DNA of 64,000 nucleotides from Farysia itapuensis (GCA_023212645.1 JALBYC010000014.1:186001-250000), one strand, 5' to 3'; shown: positions 1 through 9,749, counted from the stretch's first letter. The notes: generated from the sequence alone by a model not told the origin. Program-made: numbers and translations.

Positions 1-1307
1 GAGGAGATGAAGAACCTGAACTCCATCTTTCCAGGTTCTGAGATCGACACGATCTTAGCTTGCTGTGTGAGCATGCTAAGGTCCGCAAGGAGCTGAAGAC
101 GAAGTTCATCGGCATTAGATGCCAGCTCCTTTTCGTAGGACAGACGCGATAAAAGCGACATAAGAGTATCTTCAAGATCGACAAGAACGTCTTTGCTTGG
201 GTCACGCATTTTTCCCGCGCTTGACGTGAACATCTGTGATGACTTGTATGGCGTATAGGTCAGGAAGGGGACCAGACGATCGAGCATGGTGAACGCTTCA
301 AAGCACATTGTCGATCCTGATGGAGCATTGACAAGACTGGAAAGACTTTCGACATCGAAATGCCTCATAGTGTATGCATACGCCATCATGACAGCTGCAA
401 AGTTGAAGGTAAGATCCACCGCACTACTCTCTTGTGCTTGAGCAGGAAGCAGATTGCACAGCTCGCTCGCGAAGGCCTTGAGCACGTCCGAAACCTGAGC
501 AAAAGCCAGGGGAGAGCCTGTTTGGTCATCGAACCATACTTGTGACTGCCACACTCGCTTTGGCGGACTTTTGAGGACGGTATGAGATCCATGCTGCGCC
601 AAGACATTTGTGATCAAGTCTCGACTGGACTGCTCCGCATGGCTGCTGCTGGTGTCTTGAAGCAGATTCGAAAATGAGGACGGATCCTTGCGGGGAGAAC
701 AGCAAGAGAGATCGAGCTTCCGTCGATCCGCTTTGCTGTCAAGGCGCTGCATGAGCTGCTGTGACTCTGTCGGATCCTTGATGGCACGGTCGAATGTTTG
801 TCTTTCCTTCGGCGTGAGCATCTGCAGTAAGTCTTGAACGCTGGCCGAGTTGATGCTGTCCGGGTTTATGTCTAGAGCTGCTGTCACTAGCTCATCTTCT
901 TCGTCGATCTCCGTGTCGTCGTCATGATGATCAGAGTTCTCGCTCTCCTCTTCCACACGTTTCCGCTGCTGTATGTCTTGCGTCTCGACTCTGTGTAGAA
1001 TATCAATGACTTTCTCCCTCTCCTGCTCCTCAGCTAGCGGTTCAATCCTTGAGCCAGCATGTTCTCGCAGCGATACGGTAGAGAAGTTTGTCGCGCAAGA
1101 CTGGTGTGCTTCTGCTTGAAAGCAGAGGAGAGAGCAGTATGGAATGTTGCATTTGGGACAGTTGTATTTTGCCTGCTGTTGGAAGCAGATGTTGCAGACC
1201 CGAGGTGACGAAGCTGCCAAGGATGTGGGAGTTGGCAGAAGGTGTTGTGCTCTTGCTTTGTCCCTCCGCACTGCGCGAGAGATATTGTACAGGTCAGCGA
1301 TCGACAT
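1..1307 (-). CDS. ZNHIT2: ZNHIT2-like HIT zinc-finger protein (3' end outside window)
   Basis: An open frame runs from an ATG at 1307 off the left edge, giving about 435 residues with no stop. Residues about 33-70 form a HIT-type zinc finger: C-x2-C (CNIC), C-x2-C (CPKC), C-x3-C (CSLLC) and H-x3-C (HQSC). An acidic stretch follows, and the C-terminal part includes FAAVMMAYAYTMRHF, resembling the helical C-terminal region of ZNHIT2. HIT-finger proteins act as assembly factors around the RuvBL1/2-R2TP chaperone; ZNHIT2 is linked to U5 snRNP maturation, and relatives ZNHIT3 and ZNHIT6 to box C/D snoRNPs. The finger is clear. The ZNHIT2 assignment rests on the N-terminal position of the finger and the overall length, so another HIT family member is possible. 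It is head-to-head with GAR1. Confidence 0.75.
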   Translation of the reverse strand, partial: MSIADLYNISRAVRRDKARAQHLLPTPTSLAASSPRVCNICFQQQAKYNCPKCNIPYCSLLCFQAEAHQSCATNFSTVSLREHAGSRIEPLAEEQEREKVIDILHRVETQDIQQRKRVEEESENSDHHDDDTEIDEEDELVTAALDINPDSINSASVQDLLQMLTPKERQTFDRAIKDPTESQQLMQRLDSKADRRKLDLSCCSPRKDPSSFSNLLQDTSSSHAEQSSRDLITNVLAQHGSHTVLKSPPKRVWQSQVWFDDQTGSPLAFAQVSDVLKAFASELCNLLPAQAQESSAVDLTFNFAAVMMAYAYTMRHFDVESLSSLVNAPSGSTMCFEAFTMLDRLVPFLTYTPYKSSQMFTSSAGKMRDPSKDVLVDLEDTLMSLLSRLSYEKELASNADELRLQLLADLSMLTQQAKIVSISEPGKMEFRFFIS

Positions 1308-1634
1308 GAGCCGTTCTTACACCCCTCGCCAACATGCTCACAGTTGGTGGAGGCACCGGAGGCAGAACAAAAATCACAGAATCCACGTATCCGCGGAACG
1401 CGGCAACACTGGTCAAATTTTTCGCACGATAGAAAGATACTTGGTCACGTGTGTCGTCCCAAGCTCACAAGGAGGAGACAGGAAGACGGAAATTTTTGAG
1501 AATTGTGCAGCTTCGCTTTGCAGACCGGAGTCTTCTACTCACTCGCATCTCGACACTTCAGCAAACTCGTGTGAAGGACAAAAGGCGAAGGCTTTGGCAA
1601 CAACAACTACCACACACAAACACACCGCGCAATC
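1308..1634. promoter_or_regulatory. Shared upstream region of ZNHIT2-like gene and GAR1
   Basis: These 327 bp lie between two divergent starts and hold no credible gene. A CACGTG core at 1446-1451 sits in the octamer GTCACGTG (1444-1451), a Cbf1/CDEI-type motif, 184 bp before the GAR1 ATG. A role as a bidirectional promoter is inferred from geometry. Confidence 0.5.
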
Positions 1635-2437
1635 ATGTCATATCGTGGAGGCGGAGGTCGCGGTGGAGGAGGCGGCGGATTCTCCGGCGGACGAGGAGGG
1701 GGTGGATTCTCATCACGAGGTGGTCGTGGTGGCTTCGGCGGCGGAGGTCGTGGAGGATACGCGAATGCAGGCCCACCAGAGACAGTGCAACCGATGGGGT
1801 CTTTCCTTCATGCTGTCGAGGGCGAGATGCTGTGTCAATCAACCGACGTCAAGCATGTGCCTTACTTCAATGCCCCTATCTAGTAAGTAAACGCACAGAG
1901 GCGCTTCCACGCTACAGTTTGCTGACCTTGATTCCGTCACCCAGCTTGGAAAACAAGTCACAGATCGGCAAGGTCGACGAGATCTTGGGACCTATCAACG
2001 AGGTCTACTTCACAATCAAAATGGACCCAGGAATGGTAGCCACCAGCTTCAAGGCTGACGACAAGGTGTATATCTCGGGCGAAAAGCTTTTACCTATCGA
2101 GCGTTTCCTGCCAAAACCAAAGAGCCTTACCAAGGCGCCCAAGAAGAAGGGTGGACGTGGAGGTGCAGCCGGCGCTGGCGGGTTTGGCGCGGGCGGTTTC
2201 GGCGGACGAGGTCGTGGAGCACCGAGAGGACGAGGTGGGTTTGGCGGCGGTCGTGGCGCGCCCGGAGGTCGAGGTGGTGGCTTCGGTGGAGCAAGAGGCG
2301 GTGGACGTGGTGGCGGATTCAGCGGTGGCCGTGGGGGCGGATTCTCCAGCGGCGGCAGAGGCGGTGGATTTGGCGGCGACCGAGGAGGCAGAGGCGGAGG
2401 ATTCGGCGGCCGAGGCCGCGGACGTGGAGGATATTAG
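1635..2437 (+). CDS. GAR1: H/ACA snoRNP subunit Gar1
   Basis: Two exons, 1635-1882 and 1945-2437 (intron 62 nt, GTAAGT...CCAG, with a CTGAC branch-like motif), give 246 residues. The order is an N-terminal Gly/Arg-rich (GAR) segment, residues about 1-45; the Gar1/Naf1 beta-barrel core, about 46-140, including [25 protein letters not shown] and [16 protein letters not shown]; and a C-terminal RGG-rich tail, about 155-246. Gar1 binds Cbf5 in H/ACA ribonucleoproteins, which pseudouridylate rRNA and snRNA in the nucleolus. The splice site restores the conserved sequence APIYLENK across the junction (TA|C), so the exon boundary is well supported. Double GAR domains are typical of the family. Its 3' end converges with the OPT transporter gene. 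Confidence 0.96.
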
Positions 2438-2578
2438 CCAGTCAACTGCTCGGCAATCCATTCATCCACTCGAACTGCTTCGTTGCCACACTCGTTGTCC
2501 ATTTCTCATCATGTACTTTTGTAAATCTATTCTATCTGCTTGCTACGGGCGCAAGCTGCCTAGGCTGCTAAATGAGGT

Positions 2579-5035
2579 CTATAGTTCGGGCTTGCAGTGC
2601 TCCGCATCGCGGAGCGGATTAGCAGCCCAGTGTGGTACCGGAGCGTACTTGAGCACGGTGAGCGTCATCAAAAAAATGGCGAGAGCATTGATACTACTGC
2701 CTGCATCCAGGGCTGCCGACAAAACATAGTTGAACTTTTCGAACCACACTGGGTGTTTTTCCCGCAAGTGCTTTTGCGAAAGCCAGGAGAAGAAAAAGCC
2801 CGTCATGATGATGTTGGTCGGTACGGCTGGGGGAAGAGCCGCTGCATGGAGTATGATGGGGAAAGCGATTTGAGGCAGCCACTTCTTGCCGTACTTTTTG
2901 TATAGCAGCCAGGGAATCACGGGCAAGATGGCACCGATGGCGAATCCTGTATATAGCACGCGATACTTGCCACCAAAGAATTCGGCCGGTCCGATTAGGC
3001 CCCATATAACAGAGGCAGAAAAGAAGATGTGGACCTTGCGTCCGTCCCACTGGCCGGACGGGTCGTCCACTGTACCGTCCAAGAAAGCTCGATAGCCCGA
3101 GGCAGGGTCTAGAACGATATTGACGACAATAAGATTCACGATGCAGCCGATGGCAGTGCCCAGCAGTTGCGCGACGAACATGTGTTTAGGTGGAATTTTG
3201 AGATAGTGTCCCACCTTGAGATCGGTGACCAAGTCCAATGCCTGGCTCAAAGACATATAGGCCATGGTCTTGAACAAAATATTGGCAATCGGGGCGCCGG
3301 GAAGGATGTAGCCGATGACGAACTCGGAAATAATGTTGAGGCCGACTCCTGTATCCGACACTGCGCGAAGAATGCCGAGGGGAGCAATGAAAAGCACGCC
3401 CATGACTATGGCCATCAACAGCGCCCACACAGGCAATTGCAGCGATGGGGTCAAAATGACCAACAGGATAGAGGCTGTTGTCGACATGGCAAATGTGGTG
3501 AGGTACCACTTGGCCGGAACAGGCTCGTAGGCCCGCATCAAGCGATTATGGACGTCGTCGTGAACAAAGTTGGTAGCAGCTTTTTTCAGATCTTTCCAAT
3601 GCCAAAGCAAGACGTGAGTGACTGTGCTAGTGAGCGTGGCAAACCCAAGTCCGTACGATATGGCAAAGTAAGGGGTCAGCAGCATAGGTTTCTGTGTTTC
3701 CCACACGGCCTTATTGAGAGTGTTGTCCTTATTAAGAAGCTCGTCGACAACGAATTTGGTGTGTTGATTGTTGAACAATCCGGCACCGAGGATGGTTGGA
3801 AAAGCCTGGGCGTTCCATACATCGAAGCCCCAGTAAAGTACAGGCATAACAAGGTACATCATCCCTGCCAGGCCAGCGTAAAAATTGAGTGCTGCCCACC
3901 AAGGTTGGAAAAGCGGGCCACTGTGGCCGGCAGCGTTCCAATCGAACGTGATGTTGGCGAAGCCAAGACCGTGGTAGCCAGAGCTAAGAAGGCGAAAGAC
4001 GGAATTCTTGTTGTTGATCCAGCATAGCACGGCGACGCTGGACAATGTGGGCGCAATCAAAGCTGGTAAGAATTGATAGAGAAAGACGGCGATAAAGGCG
4101 AAGACAAAGAATCGCAGCCTAACCCTGGTATCGCGGGATGTTGTGTCATGCAAAGTATGAAATAGAGAGGTGGTGACCAAAGTGCCGGGGAAGATCATGA
4201 CGGTGGGTTTCACGAGTAGGTTGGTGACCAGCCCGGCAAAACCAAAGCCGAGCACTTGCGTAGTGAGGAGCAGAGTAAGTGAAGAGAGCCAATTCATGTG
4301 CTGATGGTAGAAGAGCTCTTGAATGTTGATAATGTCACTGGCATAAGCCGACGTCGCGCCTGAAGATGCTATGACAGCTACGAGGACATGTTCTTTGATG
4401 CTGAAAGCACCGGGATTCAGCTCAAAGGACCAGGGTCCGACCTGCACAGGGACGTCCGGCAGCTTTCGTGCGAGCCATTTGCCAATAGGAAGCGAGACAA
4501 GAATGACAAAATAGCTGCTAAAGGAAGGAGAGTTGGACTTGTAGAAGAAAAGCTGAGAGATGGCAGCACCCATGACGCAAAAGAAAGAGCCGATTGCGAT
4601 AGCCCTCCACGTCAATGCAGGCAAGGTGGGATCGTCGTCCTCCGGCACTGCTTTGCTGACAAGATGCATAGGGTCGTCGACATCGTACTTGTCAGAGACA
4701 GTGGCACCTCTTGTACTTGTTCGTGACCGTGTTTTGGAAGTCATCTCGTACTCTTCTGGATCTATGCCGTTTCGGGCACTTGCGGGCCCGAGCATAAGAG
4801 CCTCCTCGTCGTCAGACTCAGCGGTAACATTTTCAAGCGTGCCTCTGTCCGGAGAACGATCAGAGGACGTGAGCGTGCTAGATCCAATCTCCTGGTCGTC
4901 ATCGGATCCTTTGCCAACTTCGACATAGTGTGCTTGAGCTGCTGGTCTTGTTCGCCGTTTCGCATTTGGACGTCTGGCAACGTATGGCAATCCGTCCACG
5001 CTAGCTGCTGGTGAAGCATGACTGGACGACGACAT
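2579..5035 (-). CDS. OPT-family oligopeptide transporter
   Basis: A single exon of 818 residues from the ATG at 5035; the open frame extends slightly further upstream but without another ATG. The N-terminal ~110 residues are hydrophilic, acidic and Ser-rich (cytosolic). The remainder is strongly hydrophobic, with well over ten membrane segments. Family signatures include NPGAFSIKEHVLV near the first third and LKIPPKHMF in the C-terminal half, both typical of the OPT superfamily (proton-coupled uptake of small peptides, glutathione or metal-siderophore complexes at the plasma membrane). The substrate cannot be read from sequence. The length fits fungal OPT proteins (about 750-900). No break or missing segment is seen. 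Confidence 0.93.
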   Translation of the reverse strand: MSSSSHASPAASVDGLPYVARRPNAKRRTRPAAQAHYVEVGKGSDDDQEIGSSTLTSSDRSPDRGTLENVTAESDDEEALMLGPASARNGIDPEEYEMTSKTRSRTSTRGATVSDKYDVDDPMHLVSKAVPEDDDPTLPALTWRAIAIGSFFCVMGAAISQLFFYKSNSPSFSSYFVILVSLPIGKWLARKLPDVPVQVGPWSFELNPGAFSIKEHVLVAVIASSGATSAYASDIINIQELFYHQHMNWLSSLTLLLTTQVLGFGFAGLVTNLLVKPTVMIFPGTLVTTSLFHTLHDTTSRDTRVRLRFFVFAFIAVFLYQFLPALIAPTLSSVAVLCWINNKNSVFRLLSSGYHGLGFANITFDWNAAGHSGPLFQPWWAALNFYAGLAGMMYLVMPVLYWGFDVWNAQAFPTILGAGLFNNQHTKFVVDELLNKDNTLNKAVWETQKPMLLTPYFAISYGLGFATLTSTVTHVLLWHWKDLKKAATNFVHDDVHNRLMRAYEPVPAKWYLTTFAMSTTASILLVILTPSLQLPVWALLMAIVMGVLFIAPLGILRAVSDTGVGLNIISEFVIGYILPGAPIANILFKTMAYMSLSQALDLVTDLKVGHYLKIPPKHMFVAQLLGTAIGCIVNLIVVNIVLDPASGYRAFLDGTVDDPSGQWDGRKVHIFFSASVIWGLIGPAEFFGGKYRVLYTGFAIGAILPVIPWLLYKKYGKKWLPQIAFPIILHAAALPPAVPTNIIMTGFFFSWLSQKHLREKHPVWFEKFNYVLSAALDAGSSINALAIFLMTLTVLKYAPVPHWAANPLRDAEHCKPEL

Positions 5036-5560
5036 AACAGACTGGCCAGTTTCTTCTGCGACGTGCAAGAACTAGGTTGTCTGAGACATGATCAGCCAAG
5101 ACGAAGGAACTCGTGACAAAGTGACAGGTGCTCAATCCTAAATCATTGTGATTGTGATTCCAGGGTCCTCAGTCCTCACGCGCTCTCGCGCAGACGATGC
5201 ACGATACGCGCACGAAGCGCGAAGCGAAGTGGGAATAATTTACGAGTCTAACATCGCTGTGATCGAACTTTTTTTCTGCAACTTGGACGGCTAATTATGA
5301 CGGCGTCTTGGTTCAGGCGACTTCGGCAAGTAAATCGTCGCCAATTACAGCCCTGCGATCCAAGCTAAATGACGTGAGCTATTTTCAGGTGTCTGCAGGG
5401 CTGAGTGGATCGCCTGCACAGTTCTCGCACATGCGATGCCTGGTGTAGTCATGGGACAGCAGCTGCAGCTTCCAGTCGTGTGGCCAACGCTTCCTCCACC
5501 GTCAAAATCTTTGCTCCTTCTTCCTTCACTCACCCAACAACACACCTACCCGTAACAACA
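5036..5560. promoter_or_regulatory. Divergent intergenic region, OPT transporter / small protein
   Basis: These 525 bp have no credible gene. The stretch 5175-5235 is rich in CGCG dinucleotides, and the last ~60 bp before 5561 are C/T/A-rich, like the leaders of expressed fungal genes. No specific regulator site could be assigned. Confidence 0.4.
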
Positions 5561-5981
5561 ATGTCGTCCAAAGCTCAGGCAGAGATCCACACGTAAGTGC
5601 TCGCGCGGCTTTTCCTATCTTTGTCCAACGCACTGACGACGTAATGTATACGGCAGCGATGACGGTGATCAGCGAAACGCTCCCGGACCCAACCCAGATG
5701 TCGGCATGCACCACACCGATGATCGCAAGGACCACGAGAAAGGCCAGAGCGAGTCTCATCAGACACTGGACTCGAAAGACGAGAAGTCTATCAAGAACCG
5801 CCTAGCCCAGGCCGGCAAAGAGGCCAAGGAGGCTGCCCAGGCTGAGAAGGCCAAGAGCAACGAAAAACCCACTGACGCTGCTCTCAGCCACGGAAACAAG
5901 CCCTCGCGCGGCGCCCGTATCGATGAGGAGCTCGAGGAGGAGGACCGAAAGACCCTGGAAGCCAAGGGCATCACTCAATAA
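5561..5981 (+). CDS. Small hydrophilic conserved fungal protein
   Basis: Two exons, 5561-5592 and 5657-5981 (intron 64 nt, GTAAGT...GGCAG), encode 118 residues. The first exon encodes only 10 whole codons plus 2 nt. The protein has no hydrophobic segment and is rich in Lys, Glu, Ala and Asp, with an Ala/Lys/Glu-rich helical middle (KEAKEAAQAEKAKS). The C-terminal block KPSRGARIDEELEEEDRKTL resembles short fungal proteins of unknown function carrying PSxGAxID-E-L-type endings; this is from general recollection, not a search. Such composition resembles hydrophilic stress-type (LEA-like) proteins, but no function should be assumed. Phase and splice motifs are consistent. Confidence 0.78.
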
Positions 5982-6111
5982 ACACCTCCGTTCCTCTAAT
6001 ACTTGACTTTTCTGTCACGCAACAAACACAAAATCAATCTGGTGTGATGGCTTGTGCTGCGAGTAGTGGCTAGGGTAGAGAACGCAAAAATCTGCGATGT
6101 ACTGGGAAGCT

Positions 6112-7101
6112 CTATTGAGGAAAACCAAACGTAGTCTTCCTGGGCGTCGGTTGACCTGCGATTGGAGTGCCGCCTTCGATCTCAGAGTCCGTGTCGATGC
6201 TGATGGGGTTGTCTACAGTGCCCGCACCTTTCACACCGGTCATGGCAGCTCTTGCTCCGCTGGGTTGTGTCTGTGAACTGCCTAGAAGCGGATGACTTGT
6301 CTGTTGTATTCCGTTGACAAAGACAGTCTGCCCTTCTGGCGTGATGGTGTGTACAGTCTCGTTACCCTGAGCATCGACCCTGCGTGTGACAGTCTCCGTC
6401 CTGCCGTTGATGTTGCGTGTGCTGGTGGATTCTGAGGAGTTGTTCATACTCATAGACGATGAGCTGCTGACAGCGAACGATCTGGCAAACGGGCTCTGTG
6501 TGGTGCCATTTGGGGCTGCTCCGAAGCCGAATCCCATCGTATCGGCCATCGATCTGTGGTTCTGCAAGAAGGGGTCTTGGTGGCCGAAAACGGTCCCGCG
6601 CATGTCACCACCTGATCCCATAGTGTTGCTGTACCGATCATGGCTGCTGCTCGTGCCAAAATCTTGGCTGAACATGGCATTAAAAAGCTGCCACGGCTCG
6701 AAACCATCAGCACCAAACGGGCGTCCTGCGCTTCTACCACGCTGACCTCTACGTGCAGAATCTGCGCCCGATTCCCACATGAAGGTGAACGGCACACCGT
6801 CTGGACTCGTACCAAAGTGCTTGCGCGACAAGTCCTCCGGCTCCTCCTCAAATGCGCTCGACCGAGTAGACCCAGGGCCATACATGTCGTAGTGTCTGCG
6901 TTTGCGCTCATCCGAAAGGAATTCATAGGCTTCCGCTACCTGCTTGAACTTGGCTGTCGCCTCGTCTTTGCGCTCCGGCAAGGCTCGATCTGGGTGACTT
7001 TTTAGGGCTTCCCGCTTGTAGGCCATCTTCACTTCGGCCGACGTGCAGCCGCGTGCAAGATCCAGCACCTCGTAAGGATCTTGCTGCGGGAAGCGATTCA
7101 T
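6112..7101 (-). CDS. J-domain co-chaperone, DNAJB6/DNAJB2-like
   Basis: Single exon, 329 residues, ATG at 7101. Residues about 7-75 are a J domain with the catalytic HPD (KSHPDRALP), which stimulates Hsp70 ATPase. A Phe/Gly-containing region follows (FEPWQLFNAMFSQDFG). Then comes a Ser-rich run with FAVSSSSSMSMNNSSES and STSTRNINGRTETVTRRVD, and a short beta-rich stretch (GNETVHTITPEGQTVFVNG). That order, J domain then Phe/Gly and Ser/Thr-rich linker then STST-NGR motif, resembles animal DNAJB6/DNAJB2, whose Ser/Thr segment suppresses amyloid aggregation. There is no zinc finger or membrane segment. It converges with the small-protein gene and lies upstream of DUR3 on the same strand. Confidence 0.88.
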   Translation of the reverse strand: MNRFPQQDPYEVLDLARGCTSAEVKMAYKREALKSHPDRALPERKDEATAKFKQVAEAYEFLSDERKRRHYDMYGPGSTRSSAFEEEPEDLSRKHFGTSPDGVPFTFMWESGADSARRGQRGRSAGRPFGADGFEPWQLFNAMFSQDFGTSSSHDRYSNTMGSGGDMRGTVFGHQDPFLQNHRSMADTMGFGFGAAPNGTTQSPFARSFAVSSSSSMSMNNSSESTSTRNINGRTETVTRRVDAQGNETVHTITPEGQTVFVNGIQQTSHPLLGSSQTQPSGARAAMTGVKGAGTVDNPISIDTDSEIEGGTPIAGQPTPRKTTFGFPQ

Positions 7102-7306
7102 ACTCTAGGCGACCTATATGAAAAGACCTCAAATGTGCTGGTGTGTTGTAGTTGACACTCTCACTTTTTTCAATAGCCCAATTGTGTTGGTTGCTTGCCG
7201 CAACTCCACTTCCGATAACGCGATAACAGGTTTGACATATGTGACATTTTCTGAGAAGTTTAGAGCCAACGTGCCAAGAGTGAAAGGGCAGGACACAGCG
7301 GTGAAA

Positions 7307-9358
7307 CTACAGCTGAGGTTCAGCGGTGTGTTCTGCTTCAGCCTGAGCAAATTTGCCATTTCTGCCTGTGAGGTCTCTGCCGATGCCTTTGAAGATTGCA
7401 CCAAGTTCGCGTCTGGACTCCCAGATCGGCAGCAGACCGACGGCGATGGTAGTCCACAAGAGCCAAACGAAGCCGAGCCAGATGTATGCCGACAAGCCAG
7501 CCACATTCCATACTCTGCGAGAGGCCAAGCATGCTGGCAGCAGTATGCAAAGCACAATTGAAGCAACGACGCTGACCATGCTGGTGAAGCGGAGCGTTTT
7601 GCGCAGCTCGTCCACGTCCAGACCAGCTGCTTTGACGTAATCTACGGTCTCGATACTATACGGTAGCGCAGAAGACTTTTCAGCGTCAAGTGGTGGCTTC
7701 TCGTCTTCAGACGTCGTGTCGGGGGGAGACGTCGTGCCAGCGTGAATCTTCATTCGGTGCACAACATCCTCAGGGGCGTTGATGGCTCGCGTGAGCACAA
7801 AGTGATCTTGCTTTTCCGGAGCCAGCACACTTCCTGCGACAGTGATGATGGCAGATACGCCGAGCGAGACCAGGTTGCCAGCCAGCGTTGGATAGTCCAT
7901 GCCTGTAGTCTCGACCGTGACCGTGCCATACAGCGCGGCAGCCGTGACCAGCCAGGCAACCACACCGCACACTACTCCCGTGATCATTGCGGCCAGACAC
8001 GCGTTCTTGTTCGTGCTCTTCCAGACAATGCCGCAGAAAATAGGGACGACAGCAGGGCTGATAATAACACCCATCATCAGGTAGAGCCATCCGAGCGAAA
8101 TCTTTGCGTAGAAAAAGATTGTGCCAAACACTGCCATAACAATGGCCCAGAGCACGACGCCCACGTGTGAAAAGAAGAAGACTTGACTCTGGGTAGCATC
8201 TGGCTTGATGTAGACCTTAAAGACATCGAAGGTGAGTACACTTGCCACGGCGACTTGCTGAGCACTCGAAGCCGAGGTCACGGCGAGGAAGAGTAGAATC
8301 AGCATAGCGACTGCACCACCTTTACCGGCAAGAGCAACGCCAGCAGCGGGGGCAGCAAGACCGGCAGTCACTTCTGCAGCCGTAAGAGGCGGCATCAGTG
8401 GGTTTCCCGAGAATACAAGAGCTCTAGCACTCAGTCCCATGGTCATGGAAAACAGGAATGGAATGGCAAACCAGGCTGATCCACCTAGCAGAAAAGCTTT
8501 GGCAGCTGTTGCAGGATTCGAGGCGATGGAGCGCTGGTGGTAGCTCTGATCGCAAAAGACGGTGCCGAGGTTACCAACAATGTTGATAATGCCAAAGATG
8601 ACGCCATTGGTCGATCGAAAGGTGAGTGGTGTTCCTGCTGCGTTGTCTTGGATCGAGTCAGAAGTGTGCAACAAGTTGACCATGTCTGCGACGCTTCCGA
8701 TCTCGTCCGACGTAGTCCACACCTTGAAGAAAAAGAAGAATATCACGACCAAAAGACCCACGGTGTGAGAATAATCGGCCAGCAGAGTCGCACGCATACC
8801 ACCAACCAGCACATAGAGCGAGACCCCAATTGGAATGAGCCAGATCGCCGCCAAAGTGGGGACGCCTGTCAGAGTGTTGACCACTGCAGCACCACCAACG
8901 ACGAGTTGCGACGACACGAGCAGATTGGTTGCAAGGGCAAAGAACAGAAACACGCAATGCGTCGGCTTTCCCCATCTGACCCGAATCAGCTCGAGATACG
9001 TGCTGCAGAACGGAGCGTTGAGCTTGATCTGGCACGCCATAATCGAGCATAGCAAAATCTGGATCGTCGCACCAGCTGCATACCAGAATCCGCCACTGAT
9101 CCCGACGTTGTAGGTCACTGTGGTCGATTGAAGCAGCGTCGCAGCCCAAGTCCATGCCGATACGATCCCGGCAGCGACGAGGCCGGGCTTTACGGATCGC
9201 GAGGCTGATGCAAACTCGTCCGTATTCTTGATGGAGCGATTTGTGTACCGTTCCTGAATAAACGAAAGTGCGATCATGAAAAAGGCGAAGAAGAAACCGA
9301 GACCACAGACAACAGCCCAGCCCGCTGCCTGAGGTAGTACCTGTGTAGTCGCAACCAT
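7307..9358 (-). CDS. DUR3: Urea/polyamine active transporter Dur3
   Basis: Single exon, 683 residues, from the ATG at 9358; the frame is open further upstream but contains no earlier ATG. It is a sodium:solute-symporter family protein with about 14-15 membrane segments. Signatures include ERYTNRSIKNTDEFASASRS near the N-terminus, GIVSAWTWAATLLQSTT and VSSQLVVGGAAVVNTLTGV, as in fungal and plant DUR3. It imports urea (and in yeast polyamines) across the plasma membrane with protons. Length is close to yeast Dur3 (about 735). The upstream region carries four GATA-factor motifs, consistent with nitrogen catabolite control. Confidence 0.93.
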   Translation of the reverse strand: MVATTQVLPQAAGWAVVCGLGFFFAFFMIALSFIQERYTNRSIKNTDEFASASRSVKPGLVAAGIVSAWTWAATLLQSTTVTYNVGISGGFWYAAGATIQILLCSIMACQIKLNAPFCSTYLELIRVRWGKPTHCVFLFFALATNLLVSSQLVVGGAAVVNTLTGVPTLAAIWLIPIGVSLYVLVGGMRATLLADYSHTVGLLVVIFFFFFKVWTTSDEIGSVADMVNLLHTSDSIQDNAAGTPLTFRSTNGVIFGIINIVGNLGTVFCDQSYHQRSIASNPATAAKAFLLGGSAWFAIPFLFSMTMGLSARALVFSGNPLMPPLTAAEVTAGLAAPAAGVALAGKGGAVAMLILLFLAVTSASSAQQVAVASVLTFDVFKVYIKPDATQSQVFFFSHVGVVLWAIVMAVFGTIFFYAKISLGWLYLMMGVIISPAVVPIFCGIVWKSTNKNACLAAMITGVVCGVVAWLVTAAALYGTVTVETTGMDYPTLAGNLVSLGVSAIITVAGSVLAPEKQDHFVLTRAINAPEDVVHRMKIHAGTTSPPDTTSEDEKPPLDAEKSSALPYSIETVDYVKAAGLDVDELRKTLRFTSMVSVVASIVLCILLPACLASRRVWNVAGLSAYIWLGFVWLLWTTIAVGLLPIWESRRELGAIFKGIGRDLTGRNGKFAQAEAEHTAEPQL

Positions 9359-9749
9359 ACTTTTGCGAGATTGGGGAAGGCCGAGATAGGATGAGAAAGC
9401 AAAGGTTTTGGCGACGAAGCTCTTCTTATATACTAGGCTTTCTCTCACGTGGGCGTGTCTTACAGGGCTGAAAGCTTATCTCGCAATCTGTCACGCGCGG
9501 GTAAAGGTTCTTTGTGCTTTCGTGGGGTCTATACATCTATGCAAGGAATCAGCGCTTTATCATGATTGGTGGACAGGTGGACAGGAGCCGTATCAATTTC
9601 ATGCAGCCAGGGTTTTGATAAGCGAGCGGAGTGCGCGTAATCTGGCAGGTGGACCGGTGAACAAAAAGATAAGGAAAAGCGGCCGAGTTGACGCGTCCCT
9701 TTTTGGATTTTTCCGCCTCTCAGCGATGGCATGAAATTTCCGTTAAGGT
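9359..9749 (-). promoter_or_regulatory. DUR3 upstream region with four WGATAA motifs
   Basis: These 391 bp separate the DUR3 start from the 3' end of the next gene. WGATAA motifs occur at 9476-9481 (TTATCT, minus-strand AGATAA), 9557-9562 (TTATCA), 9616-9621 (TGATAA) and 9667-9672 (AGATAA). A CACGTG hexamer lies at 9446-9451. GATA factors such as AreA/Nit2 are known to control fungal urea and amino-acid permeases. Binding here is inferred. Confidence 0.55.

Noticed and set aside
2151..2729. Alternative frames through the GAR1 RGG region
   Set aside because: The GGC/GGT repeat leaves all frames open; only the RGG frame matches the family.
3167..4027. 286-codon plus-strand open frame opposite the OPT transporter
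   Set aside because: Shadow of the transporter; composition is that of reverse-translated membrane helices.
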